NCBI RefSeq assembly: GCF_025698545.1
Contig: NC_068576.1
Span: 1,805,501 to 1,869,500 of the forward strand
Origin: Gossypium raimondii
Taxonomy: Eukaryota > Streptophyta > Magnoliopsida > Malvales > Malvaceae
Direction: 5' to 3'
Length of the DNA: 64,000 nt
Below are positions 1 through 10,503 of this stretch, piece after piece (within the stretch, counting starts at the first letter, position 1; each line of letters begins with the position of its first letter). The notes below the pieces were generated by a model that made no database searches, was not told the DNA's origin, and was given only the letters and a program-made list of their open reading frames with translations. The position numbers and the translations under genes are program-made.

Positions 1-1645
1 GGCAGATAAACATTGTAATTGTCCTGAGCTTTGTGATCTTTTTCCTGGGTTTGGAACTGACTTTTTTCTCCTCAGTTTTATGGAGTGTGACAGATGGAAG
101 TTGGATAATCTTGGTTTTTGCTGTGATAATGTTTCTCATTATGTATATCTGGAATTATGGTAGCAAGCTTAAGTATGAAACTGAAGTAAAGCAAAAGCTC
201 TCAATGGATTTGATGCGAGAATTGGGCTGCAATCTTGGGACAATTAGAGCTCCTGGCATTGGTTTGGTTTACAATGAGCTGGCAAAAGGAGTACCAGCTA
301 TATTTGGCCATTTTCTAACTACACTCCCTGCAATCCACTCCATGATCATCTTTGTCTGCATAAAGTATGTCCCTGTTCCTATGGTGCCTCAGAGTGAAAG
401 ATTCCTGTTCAGGCGAGTCTGCCCTAAGAGTTACCATATCTTTCGTTGCATTGCCAGGTAAGATGCTCTGGCTGGAAACCCCAAACCTGTTATCTTGCCT
501 AACCCAGTTCCTTTTTGTGTTAGTTGGGATTTATCATCATTTCAGGTTCAATCTTTGAAGTGCAATATTTATCATAGAAACTAACTAGCATGGTAAAAAA
601 GAGATAAATCTCAAAATTATACGAGAACTCTAGTCCAATGTGCAATGTGATAGGTGAACTTTGATTTTGTGCAATTGTATACATAAAAATTGTGATTTTA
701 TTCAATTTTTTACAAACCACTAACTATGTGATTGATGTAACATCACTTTATGTTTACATATTACATAAACAATTGCATTATCCCACATGAAAATAAATGG
801 ATATATTTATTTTTCTAAATTCATACAATTGTATCAAAATCAAAGTTTTAATTGTATGATTGAACCAAAATCAAAATTTTACATGTACAATTGCATCAAA
901 TCAAAGTTTAGGTATCACATTTCGTATTAGATTAAAGTTAAGGTGTAAATTTGAGACTTATCCCTCGTTAAAATGCCACCTTGACTGGAAGTTGTCAATA
1001 TTAAACTGGCAATAAAATCGGAAAAGTAGATTATATATTACTATGCGTGCAATTCCTTCCTTTTTTTCATTTTTCTTCAGCCTTATCCCTTTCTCCATTC
1101 TCAGGTATGGTTATAAGGATGTCCGTAAAGAAAATCACCAGACATTTGAGCAGCTGCTGATCGAGAGTATTGAGAAGTTCATTCGTCGAGAAGCTCAGGA
1201 AAGGCAATTGGAAAGTGATGGCGATGAAGACACTGATAATGAAGAGGATACCTCTCTCTCAAGGGTTCTCATAGCTCCCAATGGAAGTGTTTACTCACTT
1301 GCTGTTCCACTGTTGGCTGAGTTCGGGAGCTCTAGTAATAATCCCATTTCTGAAGCAAGCACCTCAGAGGAGGTGACGGCAGATTTGCCTGTAGATCCAT
1401 CAATTTCTGATGCGGAGCATGGTTTAGAGAGGGAGCTATCGTTCATACGCAAAGCTAAGGAATCTGGAGTTGTTTATCTTCTTGGTCATGGAGATATTAG
1501 GGCAAGAAAGGATTCCTGGTTTATTAAGAAACTAGTTATCAATTACTTCTATGCTTTCTTGAGAAAAAATTGCAGGAGGGGCATTGCAAATTTGAGTGTG
1601 CCCCATTCGCATCTCATGCAGGTTGGCATGACTTACATGGTTTGA
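1..1645 (+). CDS. KUP7: Potassium transporter, KUP/HAK/KT family, KUP7-like (3' part; two exons seen)
   Basis: Partial gene; its 5' part lies outside the window. Coding exons are 1-457 and 1105-1645 (stop TAA-type codon ends at 1645). The donor after the CAG at 457 and the acceptor at 1103-1104 join in phase to give ARYGYKDVRKE. The protein is a K+ uptake permease, expected in the plasma or tonoplast membrane. Exon 1 encodes the last hydrophobic segments (QINIVIVLSF, SWIILVFAVIMFLIMYIW) and the cytosolic GCNLGTIRAPGIGL region. Exon 2 encodes the long hydrophilic tail, with an acidic ESDGDEDTDNEED stretch, and the family-typical end VPHSHLMQVGMTYMV. The tail has the serine-rich insert and ERELSFI..AKESGVVYLLGHGD block of the KUP7/KUP12 branch. 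Gene order supports KUP7 rather than KUP12. No break is seen in the visible part. Confidence 0.93.
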
Positions 1646-3542
1646 TGGTACATTTTTGCAAACCAAAATAAGGTGCATAATTTTTCTCACTTTGAAAAGA
1701 ACGGTTCCACAAAGGAAGATGAACATTCAGAAAGGGCCTATCTTTTCAGCTTATCTCTGATCGAAGCTGCATCGTGGAGCTCAAGTCAACTGCTAACAGT
1801 AAGTCTTAAACCTTTCTCTTGATAACGCCGGCCCCTTGAATCTGCAAATTTGTTATGGAATACTGTTTGTTTTCATTTTGTTTTGCTGATTAGGAAGTTT
1901 TGTAACGATTCTGGAGTTGCCTTTCCTTTTCCTGTATTGGTTTTTTCTCTGTTAGAAGCTGGTTCATATCAAATTAAATCTTGTTGTAATTATTGGGGCA
2001 GATATTTTAATTTTAACTTTTTCCGTTAAGTGAATAGATATTTTGGTCAAATCTTAATATATATAAAAAATTGAGTTAAAAAATTACTTGTTATTTTAAC
2101 TCTACATGCCAACGGTGTTGTAGTTTTTTCTAGAAATTATTATGGTAATGGTATTTATTAAGGATCTGGTTATCAGTTAAGAAATAATAAAAAATTTGTA
2201 CTGAATTAGAAAGGCATTAATTATTATTTTTGAACGTAAAGAATGCATTAATTATGATCTTTGTATATAGACATCATATTAACTAGTGTGGATTAGTTCA
2301 CCTTTTTCCTTACTAGAATTTTATATTTTGAGAAAAAAGTTTTAGAAAAATGGATATATGTTATTTAGAATAATATTCATGTATTTTTGGAGTGAATTGA
2401 TATTTTGTTGTGCAAAAATATATTATATTAATTGTAGGAAGAAATAATTACTCGTATTTCTAAAAGAACAGGTACATTTTAAAGGGAAAGAAAAGGTACA
2501 ATTTAAAAATGTAAAAAGTATATTGAATAATTGGTTATGTTTTATTTCTTAGTTATTTAATAAACATTAAAAGATTATTATTATTGTGATTTTAGTTTAG
2601 GTTCAAAAGTAAGAGTTGGTGTGATATCAAATTAAGTAGAGAGTTTGATAACAGTAAGATAAGTACTGTGTTATGTTTTTTTTTAAGGCTTGAGGATTGA
2701 GAAGGGATTAACACCCTTTGATTTAGATGGTGGACAATGACAGAATCCTCTCCGATAGGGCATCAACCCATCATAATGGGTCATGGTTTCTGTCCTACCA
2801 TGGGCACAAACAATGTTTACAGAGTACCCTCCTCCTTACCACCTTTTCTTTTTTTCATTTTATGAAAATTTGTTAAATTCTAATTTTGGTACTTTTAATA
2901 TGCTTCATTTTGAGATCTAATCTTTATACTTTAATTTGGTCTCTATGTTTTTATAATTTTATTAATTAATTCAAATTCTTAGCTTTTTAATTTAAATATT
3001 ATGTGGTTATATGTATTTGAAAGCAAATTTTTTAATTCCATAAAGTTGAGAAATTAAATTTTTGAAAATAAAAGTTGGAGTACTTAATTTCAAATGTATG
3101 AAGTGTAGAGACTTAAAATCATGGTTATTTGAACTGGTCGAACCATTCGAGGTGCCAGTCCGAAGAAATGCATCAGATTGGTTGACTTGCGAACTAGTAC
3201 ATGCTTGTAGAACTAGACTAAAAAATCAATTGATCCGATTTTTTATTTTTAAAAATATTTTTATTTTTATGTTTCTAATGATTCATTTAATCTAATAATA
3301 CGAACTAGTAGTTTGACCAGCTCAACTGCTATTTTAATTCTAAAAATTTTGCTTAGAGTATATTTAATTTTCAAATTTTTATTATATAATTTCATTCAAA
3401 TAAATAATTAATCTAGCACGGGTAAATAAACCATATTAGTAATAAAACTAAACTAAGGTAGGAGCAAATAAGGACGCAGAAATTCAATAATAAAGGACTA
3501 AAAGTGGTAGAGTTGCTAAAATACCTTTTCAAATTCAGATAG
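1646..3542. other. 3' flank of KUP7 and AT-rich intergenic DNA
   Basis: The first 150 bases probably belong to the KUP7 3' UTR; a possible donor (CAGTAAGTC) near 1799-1806 could mark a 3'-UTR intron. Beyond about 2000 the DNA is AT-rich with no coding signal. A more GC-balanced patch at 2690-2850 contains ACCCATCATAATGGGT (imperfect dyad) but I could not assign it to a gene or element. Confidence 0.5.
3110..3345. repeat. Dispersed repeat rich in GGTCGAACC/GACCAG motifs (copy 1)
   Basis: This segment shares a run of motifs with 63460-63680 in the same order: a GGTCGAACC motif, a GATTGGTTGACT-type block, ACTAGTAC/ACTGGTAC, CAATTGAT, a T-rich stretch, then TTCTAATGATTCATTTAAT and a GGTCGAACC/GTTTGACCAG block. 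The two copies are diverged. I infer a medium-copy non-coding family; no terminal repeats or target duplication could be fixed. Confidence 0.5.
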
Positions 3543-4472
3543 GTAGGTTACCGGCTTTTCTTATAAAACTAACCTAAAAAAACAATTAAATACTTAAATA
3601 ACCTTTTTTTTTTCTATAAAATACGAAAATAACGTAAAATCTATAGTAAAAGTTGGTGGAGACAAAGTGTTTAGTGCCACCAACATGCCACGTCAGCAAT
3701 CTGTATAAAAAAATTAATTGCTTGGTGGAGCCATGTAGAATGGTGCCACTAGTATAAATATTAAAGAAATATTGCGATTTTTAAAAAAAATGAGAGAGCT
3801 TTAAACAATTTTACATTTTTCTAGTGGAGCCAAATAATTTGGCGCTTTCAACACCCTAACCTAATCTGCTGCCTATTCAAACAACCTGAATTTTTTTTTC
3901 ATTCGTTGCTTTTTCTGATTCTTTCTTTCATTTCTTTGTCCTTTTTTTATATTTTGTTTTTCTTTATTTACTTTTTCAGTTTTTTTATCCTTTATTTGCT
4001 TTATTTATTTGTTTATTATTGGCTTTATAATATTTTAAATATTTTAAATATTGTTTTTTAAAATTTAAATATATATTTTAAAAATTTAAACATATTTTAA
4101 TATTATAAAACATTTAAAATATATTATTTTTAAATATATAACCTTTCAAATTTATTATTTGTTTTATAAAATTTTTAATGTATATTTTAAAATTTTAAAA
4201 TTATTTTAAAGATATTCAAACGTTTTTTAAACTATATTTAAAATTTTTAAAAATAGTATTTTATTTGGTGGATTCATTTAGAATGACTCCATTTAGAATG
4301 GCTCCACCACTTTATTACAAGTGTAATTTTTTTAAAATATGTTTTTTTAATATAAAATTTTAAATTTTAATATTTTATTTTGGAGCCAATAAGAATGACT
4401 TCACCTCTTGGTTCTCTAGTATATATAGAATGGTGAAGTTGTTGTATTTAGTAGGAGAGTTCAAAAATTCTG

Positions 4473-5430
4473 TTGAAGATGAATAACGAGGTGTTTTTGG
4501 TGTACGTTCTTTTTTATGGTGAAATTGTTGAAGGTGATGTTAGTTGTGTATTTCAAGGTCGGCAAAGAGTAGGGTTGCGATTCAAAAAAAATGTGAAGCT
4601 GGCAGAAATGAAAAGGAAGATTAGTGTGAAAATAGCTATCTGTTGTGGAAGGGCGATGTCCAGATTATTTTACAAGTTTCTAATCTCTACATATCCATTG
4701 AAATTTTGTGAGATGCAACTATTAGATGATGATGACTTGGACACTATGGTGGTCGACTGGAAGTGAGAACTCTCAACCAGTTGAGTTACTTGCTGAGTTA
4801 GAGGACATAAAGCCTGTTGAGAATGTTAGTCCAATGAGTCAACATCGCGAATTTGACTTTAATCTTAATGCCGGATGGACAGACCAGTTAGAATGCGAAG
4901 AGACATCGCAGATACCCGAAAATCCAAATTATGGTGGGAGTTCGTATAACAACTCTACCCTCGATCCCAATCTACAAATACTTCGGAAGTGATAATAAAC
5001 ACAGAGGCAAACATCGGGGAAAGGACCAATAATGGTGAAGATTCTGATCAGGACGTTGAAGATTTTAGTGACCCCAATGTTGATGAAGTTCTAGACGATA
5101 TTGATGATGAAGTCCCGAAGGAGGTTGAAGATGTTCACGGCCCTTCATTCAATAACTGGAGTCGTGGCATTGTTTTACGAAATGAACCTGGGGGCGACAT
5201 GTTGAACGTAAATCCAGATGCAACGCATGCATCCGAGTTCCCTAGGTACGCCGATATAGTACCTGCTCATAGATTGGCATCAAATCCGTAGTTGGAGGAG
5301 GAGTTGTTCGTTGGGAAACAGTTTGAGAACAAGACAAACTGTGTGTTTGTCATCAAACAGTACAACATGAAGTTGTTGATTGATTACAAGGTTGCCAAGT
5401 CTACACCGACATTAACAGTTAAACTTGATA
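4473..5430 (+). pseudogene. MULE transposase gene, N-terminal part only (PB1-like and MuDR N-terminal domain)
   Basis: The reading frame begins MKMNNEVFLVYVLFYGEIVEG and has the basic stretch KKNVKLAEMKRKIS and the ISTYPLKFCEMQLLDDDDLDTMV ending seen in the leading PB1-like domain of plant MULE transposases. It continues, with frame changes near 4760 and 4985, through an acidic linker (EDSDQDVEDFSDPNVDEVLDD) to a MuDR-type segment at about 5290-5430 (LEEELFVGKQFENKTNCVFVIKQYNMKLLIDYKV), after a stop near 5290. The zinc-ribbon, DDE catalytic core and SWIM finger that normally follow are missing; sequence switches directly to the oppositely oriented plant-mobile-domain segment. I see at least three breaks, so no transposase can be made. 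Confidence 0.8.
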
Positions 5431-5506
5431 AAATATTATCCACACTTATGAGTCGTTAAATGTTAAGTATAAATTTGTTTTTACCTATTTACAAGTGGCC
5501 ACGATT

Positions 5507-6180
5507 ATGGTTGGTGCCTAACAGCCGCTAGAAACGGCATCCTATATAGAGCCCAGGATTGCAACAGACCCAGGCAACCAGCCATTTTACTAACCCCATG
5601 TTTTGTTGCTCGGCAAAGCTCACGGTACAATATGGCCAACACTGCTGATCCCTAGCTGTAAGTACCGGCACGAGAGAAATCATCCAATAGAGGCAAGTAC
5701 TTTAAATGGACCCTATTAGACGTGTTGTCTGGCATAAGTACCCCCGATCAACTGCATAATATAGGTTCGAGCAGCACACATCACCTCGTGCTCAGTGACG
5801 GTGCTCGATAACTCCTTAAAATTTGCTCTCAAACATGCCAATGTCAAGCATGTGAAATTCTGTTCCCTATCACTAGGGGCCCGTCGAAGCAATCTGTGGC
5901 ATAGTACTGAAGGTTCCAACACTTTGCTTCGGCCCGTGACCACAACACCTTCAACTCGTAACCCAAGTTGCATAGCGCATCTTCCAATGTGATAGTTCAC
6001 TCCCCGCATGGCATAATAAAGGTGTAGGTCTCCGTACACCACCGCTCAACCAAGGCGGATATTAAGTTCACCATTAGGTTAAACATTAGGATCAATGCGA
6101 CGTCCCCAAATCTCGCCAACTGTAAGTATGACATGATTCGCTAGTCCAGATCGTACTTGGGAAAATGAAACCGCGACCTC
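5507..6180 (-). pseudogene. Plant mobile domain (PMD, MAIN-like) remnant inside the MULE
   Basis: Read on the minus strand, pieces in several frames match the plant mobile domain in the expected order: SYLQLARFGDVALI, NLISALVERW, ETYTFIMPCGECTITLEDA, MQLGLRVEGVVVTG, ARTYIMQLIGG, LPLLDDFS, SAVLATLYRELCRATKHG, and MAGCLGLLQSWALYRMPFLAAVRHQP near 5510. PMD proteins are host genes and also frequent passengers of MULEs and some retroelements. This copy has several frame changes and stops, so it is a decayed passenger. It lies tail-to-tail with the truncated transposase segment; the two are about 75 bp apart. Confidence 0.8.
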
Positions 6181-6184
6181 AAAA

Positions 6185-7433
6185 CCCGATACTCATCCTG
6201 TATGGTAAAATTTTTATAAAAATATGATAAATCAATTATCTATATAATTTAAACATAAAATTATATATTGAAAAGTAAAACTAAAAGGTTGAGAAAACAA
6301 AAACATCACATTTATACTATACCAATGTAGTCATTCTAAGTATTTTTTATTTAATTTAAATTAAATGAGTAATAAAATATTAATAATAGAATAAAGATTT
6401 GTCATAAAATATCAATAATAACACGTAGAGATCAAATGTGATTATTATGTACTAATCATAGTTAAGCATTAAAACAAAAGGCAACCATATAACTACAAAA
6501 AGTACATAAAAAACGATAATGTTCTAAAAAACATAGGTGGTATGGGTAAATATAAAATAAAAGACTTATTTTCATTGAATCGATATCGATAATAATACAT
6601 AGAATTTTACATATAATATAAATTAGGCATATTCAAACTCGAAAATTTATTTTACATGCGAGAACTTTTATAAAATTAAGCGTAAATATCGTCATATTAA
6701 AAAATTAATATATAAATTTATGAATGTGTCACAAATTAAAAAAATTATAACTAACACATAGAGATCAATTTCATGCAAACATGAGTTAAAAGGGATAATA
6801 ACAACTAAATAGAGATCAGTTTTACACAATCAAAACACGTTGAGCAAAGTAGCGCTTAGTAAGAAAAAACGAGAAACTAAAACATTTTTTATTTAATTTA
6901 TAATCAATTTTACTGTTTCGTTGATACTTGATGAAGTGTGATCCGTATTTACTCCGTAAAATATTTTGATATATGTATAATTTAAAAAATTATATAAATT
7001 AAATATAATTAATTATTATATTACAATAACTATAAAATACAAAATACAAACTATAAATAACTTACTAGTTTTTATTTTTCCTTTCTTCCTTCTTTTTTTA
7101 AAATATTTGACGGGGAGACCAAAACCTCACATTATTAAATAAGACGTTCTTCTTCTCTTTTTTTTTTTAACTAACAATTATTAGGCTAATGACTAGTTAC
7201 ATCGCTGATGTCACTGTCACGATGTGACTAGCCATAATATATAATTTTAATTTTTAATATACATATATTTTAAAAAGTCATAGTTTTTAACAAATAAATC
7301 CTTTTTATTTTTTTCCAATCAATTCAATTTTCACTTTTTTATCATTTTTTCAATTTTTTGGTCCTTATTTTTTTATTTCTATTAAAAGTGTCTCTTTAAT
7401 TTTCTTAATTTCACATTACATAAATTATTTATA
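6185..7433. other. AT-rich interior of the MULE, no gene seen
   Basis: Very AT-rich sequence between the PMD remnant and the right terminal region. Neither strand carries an open frame with recognisable homology. Confidence 0.5.
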
Positions 7434-7545
7434 GGCTTTTTTTATAAAACTAACCTAAAAAATTAATTACATAAATTACCTATTTTTGATAAAATACGTA
7501 AATAACTTAAAATCTACAATAATTATATAAATATACATAAAATAT
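7434..7545 (+). repeat. Extra copy of the MULE end, in left-end orientation
   Basis: GGCTTTTTTTATAAAACTAACC at 7434 and the following 90 bases repeat the outer left end (3553 onward): AATTAATTACATAAATTACC, TTGATAAAATACGTAAATAAC, TTAAAATCTACA. It faces the right terminus at 8203, so 7434-8203 resembles a small deletion derivative of the same family. The bases left of 7434 (AATTATTTATA) do not match those right of 8203, so this end does not pair with 8203 as a separate insertion. Confidence 0.6.
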
Positions 7546-8207
7546 TATAAAAATAAAAAATAAACAAATAAATAAACAAATAAAGGACAAATAAATAAAA
7601 TATTATTTTTAAAATTTTAAATATAATTTAAAAATGTTTGAATATCTTTAAAAGAAATTTTAAAAATAATAATTTAAAAATATATATTTAAATTTTTTAA
7701 AAATAATTTTAAAAATTATATTTAAATTAAAAAATGATTTTTAAAAATTATATTTAAATTAAGGACAAATAAAAGAAACTGAAATAGTAAATAAAGAAAA
7801 ACAAAATAAAAAAATGAAAGAAAGAAATAGAAAAAGCAACGAATGAAAAAAAGTAAAAAACATTCAGGCTGTTTGAATAGGCAACAGAATAGGCTAGGGT
7901 GTTGGAATCAGGTGGCGTTAAATTATTTGTATCCATTAGAAAAAGGTAAAATTTTTTAAAGCCCTCTATTTTTTCAAAAATTACAGTATTTTTTTAGTAT
8001 TTATACAAGTGGCGCCATTCTATATGGCTCCACCAAAAAAATAATTTTTTATGTAAATTGCTAACATGGCATATTGGTGGCGCCAAACACTTTGGCTTCA
8101 CCAATTTTTACTGTAGATTTTAGATTATTTTTGTATTTTATCAAAAAAATAAATCATTTAAGTAATTAATTATTTTTGAGGGTTAATTTTATAAAAAAAA
8201 GCCGTAG

Positions 8208-8633
8208 GTTCCCCATAGACCTATCCATGGGTCGGGCTCGAAAAAAATTTCGGCCCGACTCTTAGGACCGGCCCGAAATATGGGCCTAAAATTTTGCCCA
8301 GGCCCGGCCCGGAAAAAAATAATAAGCCCGAGCCCGGCCCGGCCCGGCCCGATTTTTAATAAACATAAAAAAATATTTTAAAAATAAAAAAATAAAAATA
8401 TTTTTAAAGTATTTTAAAATTTAAAAATAAAAATAAAAAATATATTTATTATATTCGGGCCAGGCCGGGTCGGGCTCGGGCCAAAAAAGTTGAGCCCGAG
8501 CCCGGCTCATTTTTTAAACGGGCCTCATTTTTTTTCCAAGCCCATATTTTGGGCCTATATTTTTACCCGAACCCTCTCATATTTCAGGCGAGCCGTCGGG
8601 CCCGACCCGGCCATGGACAGGTCTAGTTCCCCA
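8208..8633. mobile_element. hAT-type miniature element (GGCCCG-rich, 410 bp) with 8-bp target duplication
   Basis: Element 8216-8625. The left end TAGACCTATCCATGGGTCGG pairs with the reverse complement of the right end (TAGACCTGTCCATGG, then CCGGGTCGGGC). Just inside are many GGCCCG/CGGGCC units around an A/T-rich core, so the whole unit can fold back. The flanks are GTTCCCCA on both sides (8208-8215 and 8626-8633), a perfect 8-bp duplication, the size used by hAT transposases. There is no coding capacity. It sits four bases from the right target duplication copy of the MULE end and is strikingly GC-rich against its surroundings. Confidence 0.87.
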
Positions 8634-8984
8634 CTCCAACATTATTTTCCTGACACTCGCAATCATACATTTCCATAAATCCTCACACCTTGCCTCACCT
8701 CGTCTCCTTCACACATTAATTACTCTTGAAAATCTGCACGTTGTAAATCGCTTACACTACATCGGTTGCACTTGTCTATTCATTTGGTAGTCCTTTTCAC
8801 ATATAAAATACCACAACCTTTTTCATCATTACATTTGTTAAATAAGGTTAATTTGAAATTCAAAAAGATTTGTACATTTAAAATGTAAATTAAGCTTGAG
8901 TTTTAAAATTTAAATCTATATCTTTTAATTTGATGTCCACAAAATTAACTAAAATTTGACTAAAGTAAGTTCATCTATCAATTA
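8634..8984. other. Intergenic DNA, no gene seen
   Basis: About 350 bases of unique-looking sequence. It contains the target-site copy of the hAT miniature element at its left edge and otherwise no recognisable gene or repeat. Confidence 0.5.
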
Positions 8985-10146
8985 ATAGTATATCTATATT
9001 GAGCAAAGATATCATTCCCACGAAGACTAAAAATACTAGTAATTACTGTCTTTCTATTATTTATTCGATAAATTCAAGTGATTGATGAAAAACTAAAATT
9101 AACTAAATTAATTAACTAACAAACACGGCAAAAAACAAAACATGAAAATAACCAATTAACAACCAAGAAACAAAGCGATGCCCAAGAAATAATTCACCTA
9201 GACTTCACCTATCACTATCAACCTAAATTACACAATTTATTTAATTAGTAACTTGATCTGTAAAAATGCCTAAATTAGGCTAATATCTCTTTCGATAGTA
9301 AGGGCAATTGACTCTAGGTTGATTAATTGAAATTTCTTTCTAATTAAAACCTCTATTATTGCATTAACTCGTGCTATGGATTCCCTATTAGATTTGACTA
9401 TAATCCTGTAGATTTATGTTGTCCTAGTTCTAGGATTGCATGCAACTCCACTCAATTACGCAAGACATACTCTTAAACAGAGTCTATTCCTCCTCTCATT
9501 TAAGCACACCAAACATGTATCAATAACCTAGAAATATCAAACCAAGAATTAAGCACACATTATTGAGAATAAGAAACTAAGTATTTATCGCATAAAATAA
9601 AAATCAAACGACAGAATCCATCATAGGGTTTATCTCCCCTAGACATTTAGAAAATTAGTTCATGCTTGCAAATAAAAACAACTAAGAGACAGGATAATCG
9701 AAAGAAACAAAAAAACTCATGATATTCTTCTAAGAAATCAATTGGGAATCTTCAATCTTGACGGAAATCCGCTTTAGAATTGACTTCAATTTTATTTTTC
9801 GAGTTGTTTTCTTGAATATTTTATGACGGCTCACTCTCATCTTCTTATTTTTGTGATATATAAGCCTTAGAATGCCCGAAAAACCTAAAAACACAATTTC
9901 TTGCAATTTAGGGTGCAAATTCACGAAATCGACACGGCCTACCAAATAGTCGTGTGGTCTGCCCGTGTGGCCCCCATAGCTTGCTCTGATTTTCCATTTT
10001 TACTCCTTTTGCTTCAAAATGCTCTATTAAGCATAAAAACATGAATTTAAAGGATTATGAACATTAAAATCACAATTAACATCGAATAATCACCCAAAAA
10101 CGCATTAAGAATGAAGTTGAAACATATTACTTTTAACACTTATCAT
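8985..10146 (-). mobile_element. LTR-type fossil, probably a Ty3/gypsy solo LTR (minus orientation)
   Basis: On the minus strand it starts TGATAAGTGTTAAAAGTAAT and ends with a block containing TCGTGGGAATGATATCTTTG, the kind of stretch common near the 3' end of plant gypsy LTRs. Inside are a CACGGGCAGACC / GGCCGTGTCGATTTCGTG segment and a leader-like AT-rich body. No internal protein region adjoins it on either side, so it looks like a solo LTR. Exact ends, and a 5-bp target duplication, could not be fixed, suggesting an older insertion. Confidence 0.6.
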
Positions 10147-10356
10147 AGGTAGTGCATTAATCTGCATAATATAGTACTTAATAAATTAACCTATATGAGT
10201 GTGAAATGGAGTTGCTTTTATAAGATTTATGGAAAAGTCTTTAAAGCACTCATGAAAATTTTATGTTTCATCATTTATTCCGTAAATTATGTCTCATTCT
10301 TTCTTGTTATAGTATATAGTCCAAAAGACACTAGAGTCGATGTGTTATATCTAAAT

Positions 10357-10503
10357 AGAAGGGTCAAGGTGTAATACACTTAGCGGTTGCACTTGCTTAT
10401 GATCAGGCAATAAAACTGACTGTTACTGCTGGAGTTAGTATAAATTTTTGTGATGCTAATGGATGGACAACAATGCATTGGGCTGCTTTCTGTGGCAAGC
10501 AAG
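10357..10503 (+). pseudogene. CAMTA (calmodulin-binding transcription activator) relic, ankyrin-repeat segment
   Basis: One frame of about 49 codons reads KGQGVIHLAVALAYDQAIKL, then TVTAGVSINFCDANGWTTMH and WAAFCGKQG. This is the ankyrin region of CAMTA factors (family form: GQGVLHLAAALGYDWAI, GVSINFRDVNGWTALHWAAFCGRE). CAMTAs bind DNA with a CG-1 domain and calmodulin with IQ motifs; none of these was found nearby. Homology stops after about 10503 and the frame soon meets a stop, so this is a fragment. Its place between the KUP7 and OM64 genes is where Arabidopsis carries CAMTA1 (At5g09410), so I read it as the in-place remnant of that gene. Confidence 0.82.

Larger units (their letters stand above)
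3543..8212. mobile_element. Mutator-like element (MULE) with long TIRs and 9-bp target duplication
   Basis: The element proper is 3553-8203 (4651 bp). Its left end (GGCTTTTCTTATAAAACTAA) is matched by the reverse complement of its right end (GGCTTTTTTTTATAAAATTA). The similarity runs inward for about 400 bp (roughly 3553-3980 against 7790-8203), including the GGTGGAGCCA...AATGG.GCCAC block and the CATTCGTTGCTTTTTCT block. The 9 bases outside are GTAGGTTAC on the left (3543-3551) and GTAGGTTCC on the right (8204-8212): a one-mismatch 9-bp duplication, typical of Mutator. Inside lie the N-terminal part of a MuDR-type transposase gene (+) and a plant-mobile-domain segment (-). The catalytic DDE part of the transposase is absent, so the copy is not autonomous. 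Confidence 0.88.

Noticed and set aside
2690-2850. GC-balanced patch with an ACCCATCATAATGGGT dyad, considered as a promoter or small RNA gene
   Set aside because: No box A/B, no stable cloverleaf, and no gene start follows it.
8490-8678. 62-codon open frame on the plus strand
   Set aside because: It runs through the GGCCCG-rich miniature element and out into flanking DNA; a chance frame.
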